A stretch of 64,000 bases of DNA. Origin: Erythroxylum novogranatense (taxonomy: Eukaryota > Streptophyta > Magnoliopsida > Malpighiales > Erythroxylaceae). How positions within the stretch are numbered: position 1 is the stretch's first letter; each line of letters opens with the position of its first letter. Of this stretch, positions 23,548-34,216 are shown piece after piece. The stretch is taken from the NCBI GenBank assembly GCA_029891385.1, contig CM057231.1, positions 20,553,300-20,617,299 on the forward strand, read 5' to 3'. Below the pieces are notes generated by a model. That model searched no databases. It was not told the origin of the DNA and saw nothing but the letters and a program-made list of their open reading frames with translations. Made by a program: the position numbers and the translations under genes.

Positions 23548-26500
23548 TTAATTGAGGTTGAGAGAGTACGGAATCCCCGTAGAATTCAGCCACTCACTTC
23601 CCTGAATAAATGTCCCAACGGAGAAGAGACTAGCCTCAGCTGAGCTGTTAATGACCCTGTAACCAGGCCATGTCACTCGAGCACTAGTATTCGAACCAGG
23701 TCCTCTGTTCATATACTCTCCATAGTAAAGAGTACTCAAAGCAAACGTGGCATTCCATTCTAGCCATCCTGCCGGATGTATCAGATCGCCTAAATCGCAA
23801 CGAATAAAAGCAGTCCTGGAATACTCCTTCCAGGGTCTGCCTAGGTACGTGTGGAACGAGGATTGAACCGGAATTAAATCCGCGGCCGCAGCCACCTTGG
23901 AGCTCATGATTGATATTCCAGTGTTTTGGTTAGGGTCATCTCTTCCTTGGGCTGTGAATATGTTCCTCTGTTTCTCGTTAGGTTTGCGAGCATATAAGTT
24001 GCAGTTCTGGAAGACTGCAGCTGCATTGCCAAAAATGAAATCTATGGTGCCATATATGTCACATTCGCGATAAAATTGTCGAAGGGAGTGAACGTAGAGC
24101 GTGTCTTGGTACCCAACAAAGCTACATTGGTAGAATGCCGAGAGATCTGAGCCGCTTCTCAGTGCCACTGCTTGGTGTTTACTAGGTCCTGCCCCATTCT
24201 CAAAGGTTATTCCCTTGGCAATGAATCTGTTCCCTATTACAGCTGCATGCAAGAAACTAATTAGTTGGTACATTTATAATCCGAAGTATAATGGTTTCCT
24301 ATGACCACAATTTGAAATTTCTCAAGCAGGAAAGTTTCAAACTTTTTCCAATCACATCAAACCTGTAGCTCTAGACCCAATATCTGAACAATTCTTTACT
24401 GGCTCACGCCAATGTATTATTAAGTGCAAAGTCTAAATAAAGCACCTGAACTTCAAAAGAGATGGAGTCTTATTCTAAACACATATTATCCAATACAACT
24501 AATCTTAAAGCAAAGGTATTAGAACCATTGCGTAACAATTTACATCTTCATTTTTAGGCTATATTTTTTACTCACCCGTTAGGAATAATTAGCTCCCATT
24601 AGTGCTTATATCTCAGGAATAGAAAGTGCTATGTGCTTTCCAATGTACCAAAAAGAAGTAATAAAAGGGAACCTAACTACTTCAATTGTGCTAAAAAATG
24701 ATTTTTTAAAATTATAAGCTTACTTTTTTAAAAAAAAATTGTATCATTAACTTATTAAATAATTTATTTAATATACATAATTTTCCCTGATGGAAAAAGG
24801 GCGATACAATACACCCCAATTAACCCCCAGATGACTGGAAAACAAATTGTCAACTATGCTCAATTGTCTCCATTTATTGTAATGTTATCCAAATCTGACA
24901 GCGTCCAATTTGCTCACTCCAAAGCAATCTCATTAATTTCTGAAGCACTTCCAAACGATAAATACATGAAGCATAAATGTAAGTGGGTAGATTTAATGCT
25001 GGCAAACTCAAAATAACTAAAGTTACGTAAGTTGGTAGATTAAATAGAACAATAAACCATGGCAACTGTAATAATATCCTTAAGTAAGTCCACTTTACTT
25101 TTAAGAGATAATAGACACCAGGGTAATTAATTTCATCAATCTGTCAAAAGCCTAAAGAAAAAAAAAAAAGAAACACTCGGAAAAGAGACAATTTTGCAAC
25201 AGCAACCCGAAATAGGCGCTTCGCCTTAATGGACCTTCACAAAAATCCCAAGTTCTGTGATCTAATCGACGATTACTCTAGAGCATATTCATTAATAAAC
25301 TCAAAGATTACTGCAAAGTCAAAAAAGACAACTCTCTTCTCCGACAAAATTCTGCAGGATCCGCGTCTTGGTGTCCACCAGACACTAGACAACCGACACA
25401 TGCATTACTAAAGCTACAGGTCTAGTCAAAGTTTCAATTATTTTGAAAACTTCTGCTCTTTGAAATTTGAATATATCATATCATATCATATCGTTACAGT
25501 AGAACAATGTTGAATCAAAAGGCAATAACAACGGGAGAGAAGAACTGAACACCAGCACACAATTTAAAGCCTACTGAACTTCTTGTCTAATCAGGACTGA
25601 GACTTTTTTTTTGTTTTTAAAAAAATCCTTTTAGCTTCTGATTTGATTTAAAATCCGTCAGTATGAGAAGCTAATGAAACTACGGGAAGTTCCTATTTTG
25701 AGAGTTTGGATCATCCTGATTTATTTAGGGGGTGTTTTAATCATGTTTTGTTTAATCTAATCGATAAGATTTAATAAAATAGCATTAGAATTAGTTAAGT
25801 GTTAGAAATTTCCTGTTTAAGAAATGCAACGCACGCATGTGTGTTTCCTAAATCTGATAAGGGGATTCCATGCTGGAAAACGACCATGTAATCTTATGGG
25901 AACGATCTTGGATTGGCATCTAAAATTAAGATAAGGACAAGAGGAAGAAGCATTTGGTCTGTAAAGCTTACTCACACCTTTAAAGTTTCTCTTTTTGTGC
26001 TGTTGTTGACGAATGGAGATAACCTTCTACTATCTTTTTTTTCCCAGTACAGCTAACCTTGTCATGTTAAATAAACCCTTTCCTGAATTTCAATGTCAAA
26101 TAAGGTCAAGATTGAATTTGAATATCCTCCAACTACACCCCCGTAGACACAAAAAAAACTAACATTTGTGATTGTTAAGTGTTTCTTTTCAGTCTTTTAA
26201 AATCCGAACCAAATATCGAACCGAAAATCTTTCTGATTATCGGTTTGACTGGAACCGATCGAACCGGTGTAACGTCTTATATTTAATTATATATAATATT
26301 AATAATATTAAAATATACCAAATAATATAAAACATAAAAAAATAAAAAATTCTTCGGACCGGTTGACCGGACTGATCCGACCGATCAATTGACCGATTTT
26401 GATCAGTTTCTACTGGTTCAATAAAGAACTGGTTCTTAAGAATAAACCGGATCAGATAACCGATCGGTCACCAGTCAAATCGGTCAAACCGATCAGTCCA

Positions 26501-28170
26501 ATCCAGTTTTTAAAACAGTGGTTTTCTTACGATACGGAAATAAGCAATTTAAATGGAAACTTTGATAATGTATTTCATAGTTGTTGAGTCATAAACGTTG
26601 TTAACAAAATAAAATCAACGCCTATAAAGAAAGATTTTAATATTTTATGCTAAGGGCACGTTAGTTGTACTGCGTTTTTTTTATTTTGATTTTAAATAAA
26701 ATAAAATATAAAATTTTAAAAATTAATTAATTAATGTATAGAATTAAAATTCTAAATAAAATTTTAAATTTGTTATCAATAATTAAATTATAATTACATA
26801 TGTTATTTAGTTTGAAAAATTAAAATTAAAATTAGAAACCCGAAAATTAAAAATCATTAAAAGCGAAATCATTAAAAGATGAGGCAGGGTCACTTAAAGA
26901 TAACCCGCACAACTCACAGCCGCACTCATCTATTCTCGATTAACGTTAGCTGTAGCTCCTACAAAGTGTAAATAAATCATCACGAGAACCATTTCGGGGC
27001 GATATATTATTAAACTACAAAAAACAGAGTCATATCAACCAATATTTGAAGGTATATCCAAAGCCAAAGTTGAACTTAAACTCACCGACTGTTGCTGACC
27101 GGAAAGTAGTCCATCCATCGACGACGTTTCTACTTCCTTTCACTATTGTCTTCCCAATCCCGTCCCCAAAAAACATTAACATAGTCTTTTTCCTTTCCAC
27201 CTCCACGTTCTCAAAGTAAGCTCCTTCTTTTATATATATCACAAACCTGCATTTTGTTCGCAAATCATTAAATTCAATGTCTTAGCTGGTACATAAAAAG
27301 CGCATTATAGAAAGGGCATTGATTTGACCTGGTGTCACTAGAATTTGGAGCAGCTGCCACTGCCTCGCTGACAGTTGTGAAGTTTCCAGTGCCATCTTTT
27401 GCCACTATTAGATCGTATTTGGTTGAATTCACTGGAGCTTGCAAAAGTTTTCGGTCTTTCGACGACAACCAAGTTGGGAACCCATGTTTAACTTTACCGT
27501 ACTCGGGGAAAGCCTGGGACTTTGATTTGTTAACAGCAGGGACTTTCTTGAGCATGACTAGAGAATTGCTAACGTGACGAGAAATGTTGAACAAGCTGTT
27601 CTCGATAATGTCTCTGACGTTTCCTTTACTGTAAGCGAACCCATCAAGACATGTGTACTGATTAGTCATGGCTGCGCTTAGCAGAGTCTGCAAGTCCTTG
27701 TAATGTTCAGGAACTGACTTCTTATGGGAAAGATCAGAGACAGCCGACTTGAGCTCGGCGATGCTGTTGTCGAAGAGGTCGAGACAGTCTTTAATAGCTA
27801 CTTTCTCGAGTTGGTCTAGAGTTTCAGATTCGTTCCTTCTGATGTACGTAACGTTGGAGGTGGAGGCTCTGATTTCCCGCATTGTACGGTTTAACGTTGC
27901 GATGATAAATTCTGGTAGGGACATGGAGTGAAGATCTGGTAGAGATCGAAGAGTGGAGACGCATAGTTGCGGGTATAATGTGCCTTCGCAAGTGGAGTGA
28001 GCAATCTGGAGGTGTTCATGGACATGTAAATTTAGTGTCTTGGAGGTTGTTGAAGAGGTCGTTTTGAGAGGCAGAGGTGGTAGTAGGGAAATGACCACAG
28101 CTAAGATAAGCAGTGAGATCGGCAAGATACAAATGACGAGTTTAGTTCTACTTCTAAACCAGTTATACAT
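23548..28170 (-). CDS. Pectin methylesterase with PMEI prodomain (PME gene 1), 3 exons
   Basis: Exons (minus strand): 28170-27329, 27246-27086, 24242-23548; 1,698 nt, 565 residues. Splice sites are CCAG|GTCAAA, TGCAG|G, GTCG|GTGAG and CATGCAG|CT, and the frame holds across both introns. Product: type-I plant pectinesterase, which removes methyl esters from cell-wall homogalacturonan after secretion. Residues ~8-32 form a signal anchor ([18 protein letters not shown]). ~55-205 is the PMEI domain with its Cys ([26 protein letters not shown]). RKLLQ at ~240-244 is the basic LL site where the prodomain is cut in the Golgi. The catalytic domain follows from [15 protein letters not shown]. Active-site words are all present: [38 protein letters not shown]. 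The first ATG of the long exon is taken as start, with a TATA box ~130 bp upstream. Intron 2 is unusually long (2.8 kb). Confidence 0.94.
24243..27085 (-). other. Intron 2 of PME gene 1
   Basis: 2,843 bp, phase 1, donor GTGAGT, acceptor TTCTTGCATGCAG. It is AT-rich with no convincing coding frame and contains a hAT-like MITE at 26190-26520. The corresponding intron of PME gene 2 is only 146 bp, so this intron has expanded. Confidence 0.85.
26190..26520 (+). mobile_element. hAT-like MITE inside PME intron
   Basis: Ends CAGTCTTTTAAAA (left) and, reversed, CACTGTTTTAAAA (right) agree at 11 of 13 positions. The interior is rich in CCGGTT/AACCGG words, as in common plant hAT MITEs. Flanks GTTTCTTT and GTTTTCTT resemble a decayed 8-bp duplication. 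About 330 bp, non-coding. Confidence 0.5.
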
Positions 28171-28296
28171 GGTCGAAACTCGAAACTGGTAAGGCTTGAG
28201 ATAGGGAAATAAAGAGAAAAGGAAGTGTTTGAAAGAGTGAGATGTCTTTGTAAGTTTGAAGTCAAGAGGGACAAAGAGCAGAAACGAACATGGTTA

Positions 28297-28307
28297 TTAT
28301 ATATAAA
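28297..28307 (-). promoter_or_regulatory. TATA box of PME gene 1
   Basis: Minus strand TTTATATATAA, about 127 bp upstream of the ATG. It would give a 5' UTR of roughly 100 nt. Confidence 0.6.
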
Positions 28308-28310
28308 CAA

Positions 28311-29299
28311 AAATGGTGTAGAGTAGTTGATGTGCTGATGGGGGGAGCAAATGAAATTATGTTGTTGCGTTTGGGCCTGATGGAGGAACTAGTCCTGCTG
28401 GACCACGATTGAATCAGAGAACGTATATTTGAATTATCGGCTTGTGTTACACAAGACGATAGATACGGCTTGGCACTTTCTAATGGGCCGTACGTAATGA
28501 CTAGACGTAGTTTCATCTTCCTACGATTCTGACCCAAATGCCGCTCCTCTTGCCTTGCGTTTTAACTCCTCCAAACCCCAATTACCTCGTAACCATGCCA
28601 TTTGGTTTGATAGCAGTTGTTTCGTTTTTGCCACGCGGCTACGTGGAGTGGCAAATCATACAAGACGCCAACCGTAGGTCGTCTGCGTGTGAGTTTCTCT
28701 ACTTCTTATAATCCAAACCCTAAGCACCCAACTTGGAAACGGAAACTAAACTCCAGGATGAAACAATCCTCTCGTCTGTTTGCATACCGTGGCATAGGCG
28801 TACACTTGTTTAGCATTGGCTTTGATTAATCGGCACTTTTCCAGCTTCCAATGCATGCTTGCATGCTCTACTGCATATGCTTCCGACAAGGACTTGGCGG
28901 GCAGCGGCAATTATGGGAATATGTACGAATTGCTTTGCAGCTTTTTGTTGTGTCACACGCACAAAAGGTAAACAATATTAAAGTTGGAAAAGAAAGGATA
29001 GAAGTTCAAGTTGGGACTTCACATTTTTTAATATGATCAATTTTGGACTAAAATTTTAATTTACTCAATGAAAGTTTAAACTTTAACAAGTTTGCTTAAT
29101 GATTTTTTTTTTTTACAAATATTAGGACGTATCATATACGTGTCGTTACAATATATAAATGATCCTATTATTATATTTTTAAATGTCACGTTAAAAAAAA
29201 CTAAAAGGTTACATGGAATGATAAACTAATTCAAAATTTCCGAAACTTTAATTTAACTTTAATCTCTAAATATTCACCCATCCTCATCTTCAATAATCA
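28311..29299. other. Intergenic, upstream of PME gene 1
   Basis: Promoter-side spacer of the minus-strand PME gene. AT-rich from about 28970; no gene or transposon end recognised. Confidence 0.5.
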
Positions 29300-30312
29300 T
29301 CAGGGATATACCGAGGAGGTTAGTAAAGGCATATTTTCAACCTATTCTATTAAATAGTGAGACATGACATCTGTTGAATGAAGATGAGAGGACTTTTTAT
29401 GAAGTCTTGAGGTATGCTGCTACAAAATCATACCCGACAAAGATGACCAGTCAACCGTACACTATTTACTCGATCATAGAGCAAACAATAATAAAGGTTG
29501 TACCAGGCCTTCAACCAAGGAAACCCATAGATGATAATAAGGGGAAGAAGAAATTATACCCAGAAGGGTTGATAGATGATCTGTCAGCAGGTCAAATTGT
29601 AGAACAGGTGTGAAGCATTGATGAAACATGTTCTGTAGAAAAGACAATGACGAGAATCTTCATTTCTCATCATATTTCAAGAGCTAGTAGCAGTTCTACA
29701 ACGAAGGGTGAACATTGTCCAATGGGGGAAAGCTTACTAAAGGGATGTTTACTGAATCCCTTGTGCAGACAATAGTGTGTATTAGGCCACTATCTATTAC
29801 ATCTTTGATTGAAGAAGAAGCCCTACCCTTGCGTGGAAGACAAGTGTTAAGGCTACCGGCTACTTATGACTTAGACCTTCTTGAGCTCAACCTATCGGTT
29901 CAACCTCCTGCTTTTGATATTTTTGAAGAATATGTGTCCATCTTCAGAGGCATATACTACGACAATTACTTTTGAAGAAGAACACCCGAAGGATGATGAC
30001 CGACCAATCTTCTCTTTTGACTTGCAAGCAAAAGTAATGCACCTACGTAGAGAAGTCAAGGAGTTGAAGGAGATGGTGAAAGAATTGTTGAAGCATCATC
30101 GTCCTAATCATTTTTTATTAATAACAAATAGGGGAAGAATGGAAAGCAGAAATCAAAGGGGGTGAACGAAGGAGATGAACTTTTAAAGAAAAAAGATAGG
30201 GGGAGCAAAAGTAAACAGAAAATGAAGAAGTCAGAGAGTGAAGACACTTTTTTCCTTATCTGTATATCTTCTTATAGTTTTTCATCTTACTTGTATGGTT
30301 ATTTGTTATCAT

Positions 30313-30327
30313 AAAAAATGGGGAGAT
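30313..30327 (+). promoter_or_regulatory. Polypurine tract of SIRE-like element
   Basis: AAAAAATGGGGAGAT directly before TGTTAAG. Confidence 0.6.
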
Positions 30328-30384
30328 TGTTAAGTCAAAATGACTTTACATAAATAATTTTGATGAAATACAAATAATGAAAGG

Positions 30385-30670
30385 AGAAAAACAGACGGAA
30401 GCTGAAAAGCAGACGAAAGGAAAAAAACAGACGGAAGCTAAAAAGCAGACGAAAGAATGAAAAACAGACGGAAGTTATTGAAAAGCAGACGAAAGGAGAA
30501 AAACAGACGGAAGCTATTGAAAAGCAAACGAAAGAATGAAAAACAGACGGAAGATATTGAAAAGCAGAAGAAAGGAGAAAAACAGAAGAAAATAAAAACA
30601 GATGGAAGCAAAAGCAGACTGAAGCCAAAAACAGACGGAAGCAAAAGCAGACGTTAAAAAGCAGACGGAA
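30385..30670 (+). repeat. CAGACGG minisatellite in U3 of SIRE-like LTR
   Basis: Imperfect tandem units of roughly 37-41 bp, each pairing AAACAGACGGAAGCT with AAAAGCAGACGAAAG. Six exact CAGACGGAAG words plus variants. It sits between the LTR start and the TATA box, where copia elements often carry repeated enhancer motifs. Confidence 0.85.
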
Positions 30671-30805
30671 ACGAATCGCGTCTGATTCAAAAATCAGTTT
30701 GAGTTAGTTACAGAACTCAACTGAATAACCGCTTTTTCCAAGAAACAAGATTAAGAGAAGCAAGAAGCAAGAAGCAAGAAGCAAGAAACAGTTGCAGACG
30801 AAGAC

Positions 30806-30813
30806 TATAAATA
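30806..30813 (+). promoter_or_regulatory. TATA box of SIRE-like LTR
   Basis: TATAAATA in GACTATAAATATGAG, about 480 nt into the LTR and downstream of the minisatellite. Confidence 0.6.
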
Positions 30814-31546
30814 TGAGTCGAAGTCGAATATTACAAAGTTAGATACATACATGACGTATATGAATACGAACACAAAAAGTTGTCAATGCTTGAGAGAAAT
30901 TATTGTGCGCAACTTAGAGCTATCTTACCGTAACAAAACTCGAAAAACCTTTCTGTAAGAAAGTAGTACAGATAGCCTGCAGAAGCTAAGAGTAAAAGAA
31001 TACTGACTGTAAAGAGACCTGAAGAGGTTCAGAGAAAAAGAATACCTGTAAAGTTGTTGAGAGATAGTGAAATCTCAGAAAGATATCTGAAGACTGGACG
31101 TAGCCCACGGTTTAGGATAAACCAGTATAAAAATTGTTGTGCCTACAACTCTCTATCCTTATCTCTCTTATCTTTCAAAGTTTCGATCTTACTAGTTTTT
31201 AAACAAGTTTTCGAAAAATATTTGTAACTTTAATTTACAGTAGTTCTTGTGAAAAGAACAAGTGTCTTTTAGCAAAACATTTTTTAAAGGATTTTCAAAA
31301 AGGAAAAATACACAATTCAGCCCCCCTCCCTTCTTGTGCATTTATACATCGTATAATAAGCCTTGTATTAACGTGTAATTCACTTCAAACTTCTCTACTC
31401 TCTCACACTAAACAACTTCTGCTCTCTTCTTCGTTATTTTCTCTTCCACTTCCTTCATTGTTGTTGCTTCTCTTTTATAGAGAATTCAATGGGTGTGAAA
31501 GTTAGCTACACCACCGCCATTTTTGACTTAACAATCACTGAAAGTA

Positions 31547-31616
31547 AGCTTCAATTTTTGACTTTACAAGCTTTAATTTCTGACTTTGAGAAGCTTCAAT
31601 TTCTGACTTTGAGACA
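31547..31616 (+). repeat. Three ~22-bp direct repeats
   Basis: AGCTTCAATTTTTGACTTT, AGCTTTAATTTCTGACTTT and AGCTTCAATTTCTGACTTT start at 31547, 31569 and 31592. Confidence 0.85.
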
Positions 31617-31887
31617 ATATTCAACAAGACCGTCTTAACTGAGCAGGCATTGGTGTGACAGGGTTAATTTATTAAAAGTCAACTGCTTCTTGTTGTGCAG
31701 TAGATGCTCCCATGCATCTTGGTTATTCCGGGTAAACCAGTATGATTAGTTTGTACCTGAGGAGAAAGGTAAAAGGAAGTTCATTTGATAGACTATCTTG
31801 CAGTTGCAGGTGTTCTACTACCCAGCGTATGGATAGTGTCTCCGGAGAGGGGGACAGTAGACAAGACAGAAAAATCCCTGTCTTCGT

Positions 31888-32163
31888 GGGTGTTTGTTTC
31901 TTATTTTCACGTCTCTGTCTCCTGTCTCCTGTCTCCAGAAGACAAGGACACAAATTTTTGTCTACTCTAAAAAAGGAAGACAGGGACAAGTCTGTCCATG
32001 TCTCCAGCCACTTTCGCCTATGTTTATTATGTTTAGTTATTATGTTATTATGTTTATTAATGTTTAGTTATTATTATTATTATATAATTTGTATTTATTA
32101 TTATTCAAATATATTATTATTATTATGATTATTATTATATAATTTGTATTTATTATTACTCAA

Positions 32164-32211
<48 letters not shown>

Positions 32212-32234
32212 ATTTGTATTTATTATTATTCAAA

Positions 32235-32310
<76 letters not shown>

Positions 32311-32408
32311 TTGCATTTATTATTATTCAAATTTATTATTACAATTTATTCAAAATTTTTATTATTATTCAAATTTATTATTATTATTATTATTATATAA
32401 TTTGTATT

Positions 32409-32444
<36 letters not shown>

Positions 32445-32489
32445 ATAATTTTTTATTATTATTCAAATTTATTATTACAATTTATTCAA

Positions 32490-32523
<34 letters not shown>

Positions 32524-32567
32524 TTATTATTATTATAATATAATTTGTATTTATTATTATTCAAATA

Positions 32568-32600
<33 letters not shown>

Positions 32601-32679
32601 ATATAATTTGTATTTATTATTACTCAAATTTATTATTATTGTTATTATTATTATATAATTTGTATTTATTATTATTCAA

Positions 32680-32715
<36 letters not shown>

Positions 32716-32894
32716 ATTTGTATTTATTATTACTCAAAATTATTATTATTATTATTATTATATAATTTGTATTTATTATTATTCAAATATATTATTACAA
32801 TTTATTCAAATTTATTATTATTATTATTATTCAAATTTATTATTATTATTATATAATTTGTATTTATCATTACTCAAAATTGTTGTTGTTGTTG

Positions 32895-32946
<52 letters not shown>

Positions 32947-33331
32947 ATTTGTATTTATTATTATTCAAATATATTATTACAATTTATTCAAATTTATTAT
33001 TATAATATAATTTGTATTTATTATTATTCAAATATATTATTACAATTTATTCAAATTTGTTATTATTGTTGTTGTTATTATTATTATTATTATATAATTT
33101 GTATTTATTATTATTCAAATTTATTATTACAATTTATTCAAATTTATTATTATTATTATATAATTTTTTATTATTTTATATAATTTGTATTTGTTATTAT
33201 TAAAATTTATTATTACCATCCATTCATAATAAAAGTATCAATGAATTACATATTTCTAATCATATTAAGGATTATGAGCATTTTCGTTATTGACACAATT
33301 TTTTCGTTCTGTCCATTGCAACCAAACACTC
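31888..33331. mobile_element. Possible MITE expanded by an internal microsatellite
   Basis: GGGTGTTTGTTT at 31888-31899 faces AACCAAACACTC at 33320-33331, an inverted match typical of plant hAT/PIF MITE ends (GGGTGTTTGG). The interior is almost entirely ATT repeat. No target duplication could be fixed, so this is tentative. Confidence 0.25.
32027..33205 (+). repeat. (ATT)n microsatellite with a higher-order unit
   Basis: About 1.2 kb of ATT runs repeatedly interrupted by ATATAATTTGTATTTATTA and TATTCAAAT(A/T)TATTA. The interruptions recur many times, so the array has a compound higher-order structure. Poly-Tyr and poly-Leu open frames here are artefacts of the repeat. Confidence 0.95.
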
Positions 33332-33595
33332 TGTCATAGAGATGGATATAGTTTTTTTTTTTTTTTTTTTTTATCACAACCAAATATCCTCTGCTCTAGT
33401 TTTACATTCGATTCATTATGTTCCATTCATCTCATCACAATCAAACATTCTACTGTCTTGGGTTTACATTGGATTCTGTTATATTAGTTCGCCTTTAAAT
33501 ATCTTGAAGGCAATGAATCATCTGATAAGTTATATAAACAATTCAAAAAGAAATAATATTGCAAAGAATTTCTTGAAATGAGCCCAAACTGATTC

Positions 33596-33723
33596 GATCT
33601 TAAAAACAATTTAATTGCACATGCACGTTAAGCTAAGCCCCGGGTTCAGGATCTTAGTAGATCTTAAAAACAATTTAATTGCACATGCACGTTAAACTAA
33701 GTCCTCGGTTCAGGATCTTAGCA
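33596..33723 (+). repeat. 64-bp tandem duplication
   Basis: Two adjacent copies, 33596-33659 and 33660-33723, starting GATCTTAAAAACAATTTAAT. They differ at only a few bases (AAGCTAAGCCCC versus AAACTAAGTCCT). They lie about 500 bp upstream of PME gene 2. Confidence 0.93.
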
Positions 33724-34086
33724 GAAAAACGCACAACGTTTTGAAAGGATATCTTTAATTATTCTTTAATGCATCTCCAGAAATTCCTAATCTAGTCTCT
33801 AGATATTAGATGTTACGATTATATTTTTATAATTATAAGTTATAAATAAATACTGATACTATCTGATCTGGCATTATTTAATCAGCATAGTTTTGATTGT
33901 TCAACTTGTCTACAAACACATGACATGGCTACATAAATCTCTGCAATTAAACCGCGAAGAGTGCTTCAGTTAGAAAAAGGTTTAAAAGATCAAAACATCA
34001 TTAAGAAGTTTTATTAGAGGAACTACTTCATTGACTTCAATTAAAAAAAAATTGCATCTCATATTTCTCTTTTAAGCGCAAGTAAC

Positions 34087-34131
34087 ATCATCAGCCATCG
34101 GAAGTATATCATCATCAGCCATCGGAAGTAT
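34087..34131 (+). repeat. Two 21-bp direct repeats upstream of PME gene 2
   Basis: A 21-bp word ending CAGCCATCGGAAGTAT occurs at 34087-34107 and 34111-34131 (24-bp period), within 130 bp of the start codon, so probably in the core promoter or 5' UTR. Confidence 0.9.
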
Positions 34132-34216
34132 ACCACTCTTCTCTTACATAAATGAACCAAAACCCACTTATTTTAGCTAGCTAACTCTTTCTCTTGTATC
34201 CAGCAAGGTGCATACA

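Larger units (their letters stand above)
29300..31533 (+). mobile_element. SIRE-like Ty1/copia element, 3' end only
   Basis: 29374-30165 has short broken frames (one with HLRREVKELKEMVKELL, a coiled coil), as in the poorly conserved region between RNase H and the 3' LTR of SIRE/Maximus copia elements. Then comes ATAAAAAATGGGGAGAT followed by TGTTAAGTC, the typical SIRE polypurine-tract/LTR junction. No pol domain is present, so the copy is 5'-truncated. The left limit is approximate. Confidence 0.55.
30328..31533 (+). repeat. SIRE-like 3' LTR
   Basis: Starts TGTTAAGTC. The best right end is GACTTAACA at 31525-31533, an exact 9-bp inverted match that gives 1,206 bp. An alternative end near TTTATACA (about 31348), shortly after the C-rich AATTCAGCCCCCCTCCC, is possible. 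A TATA box lies at 30806. Confidence 0.55.

Noticed and set aside
24831..25411. Short frames inside PME intron 2
   Set aside because: No domain, no splice context and antisense to the gene.
30385..30670. CRISPR-like array
   Set aside because: Units and spacers are similar low-complexity purine DNA without unique spacers, inside a plant LTR.
32214..33203. Open frames of poly-Tyr, poly-Leu and poly-Ile
   Set aside because: Direct translation of the ATT microsatellite.
34208..34210. Earlier start for PME gene 2
   Set aside because: It is GTG; the first ATG in frame is 34217 in good context (ACAATGG) and gives a proper signal peptide.
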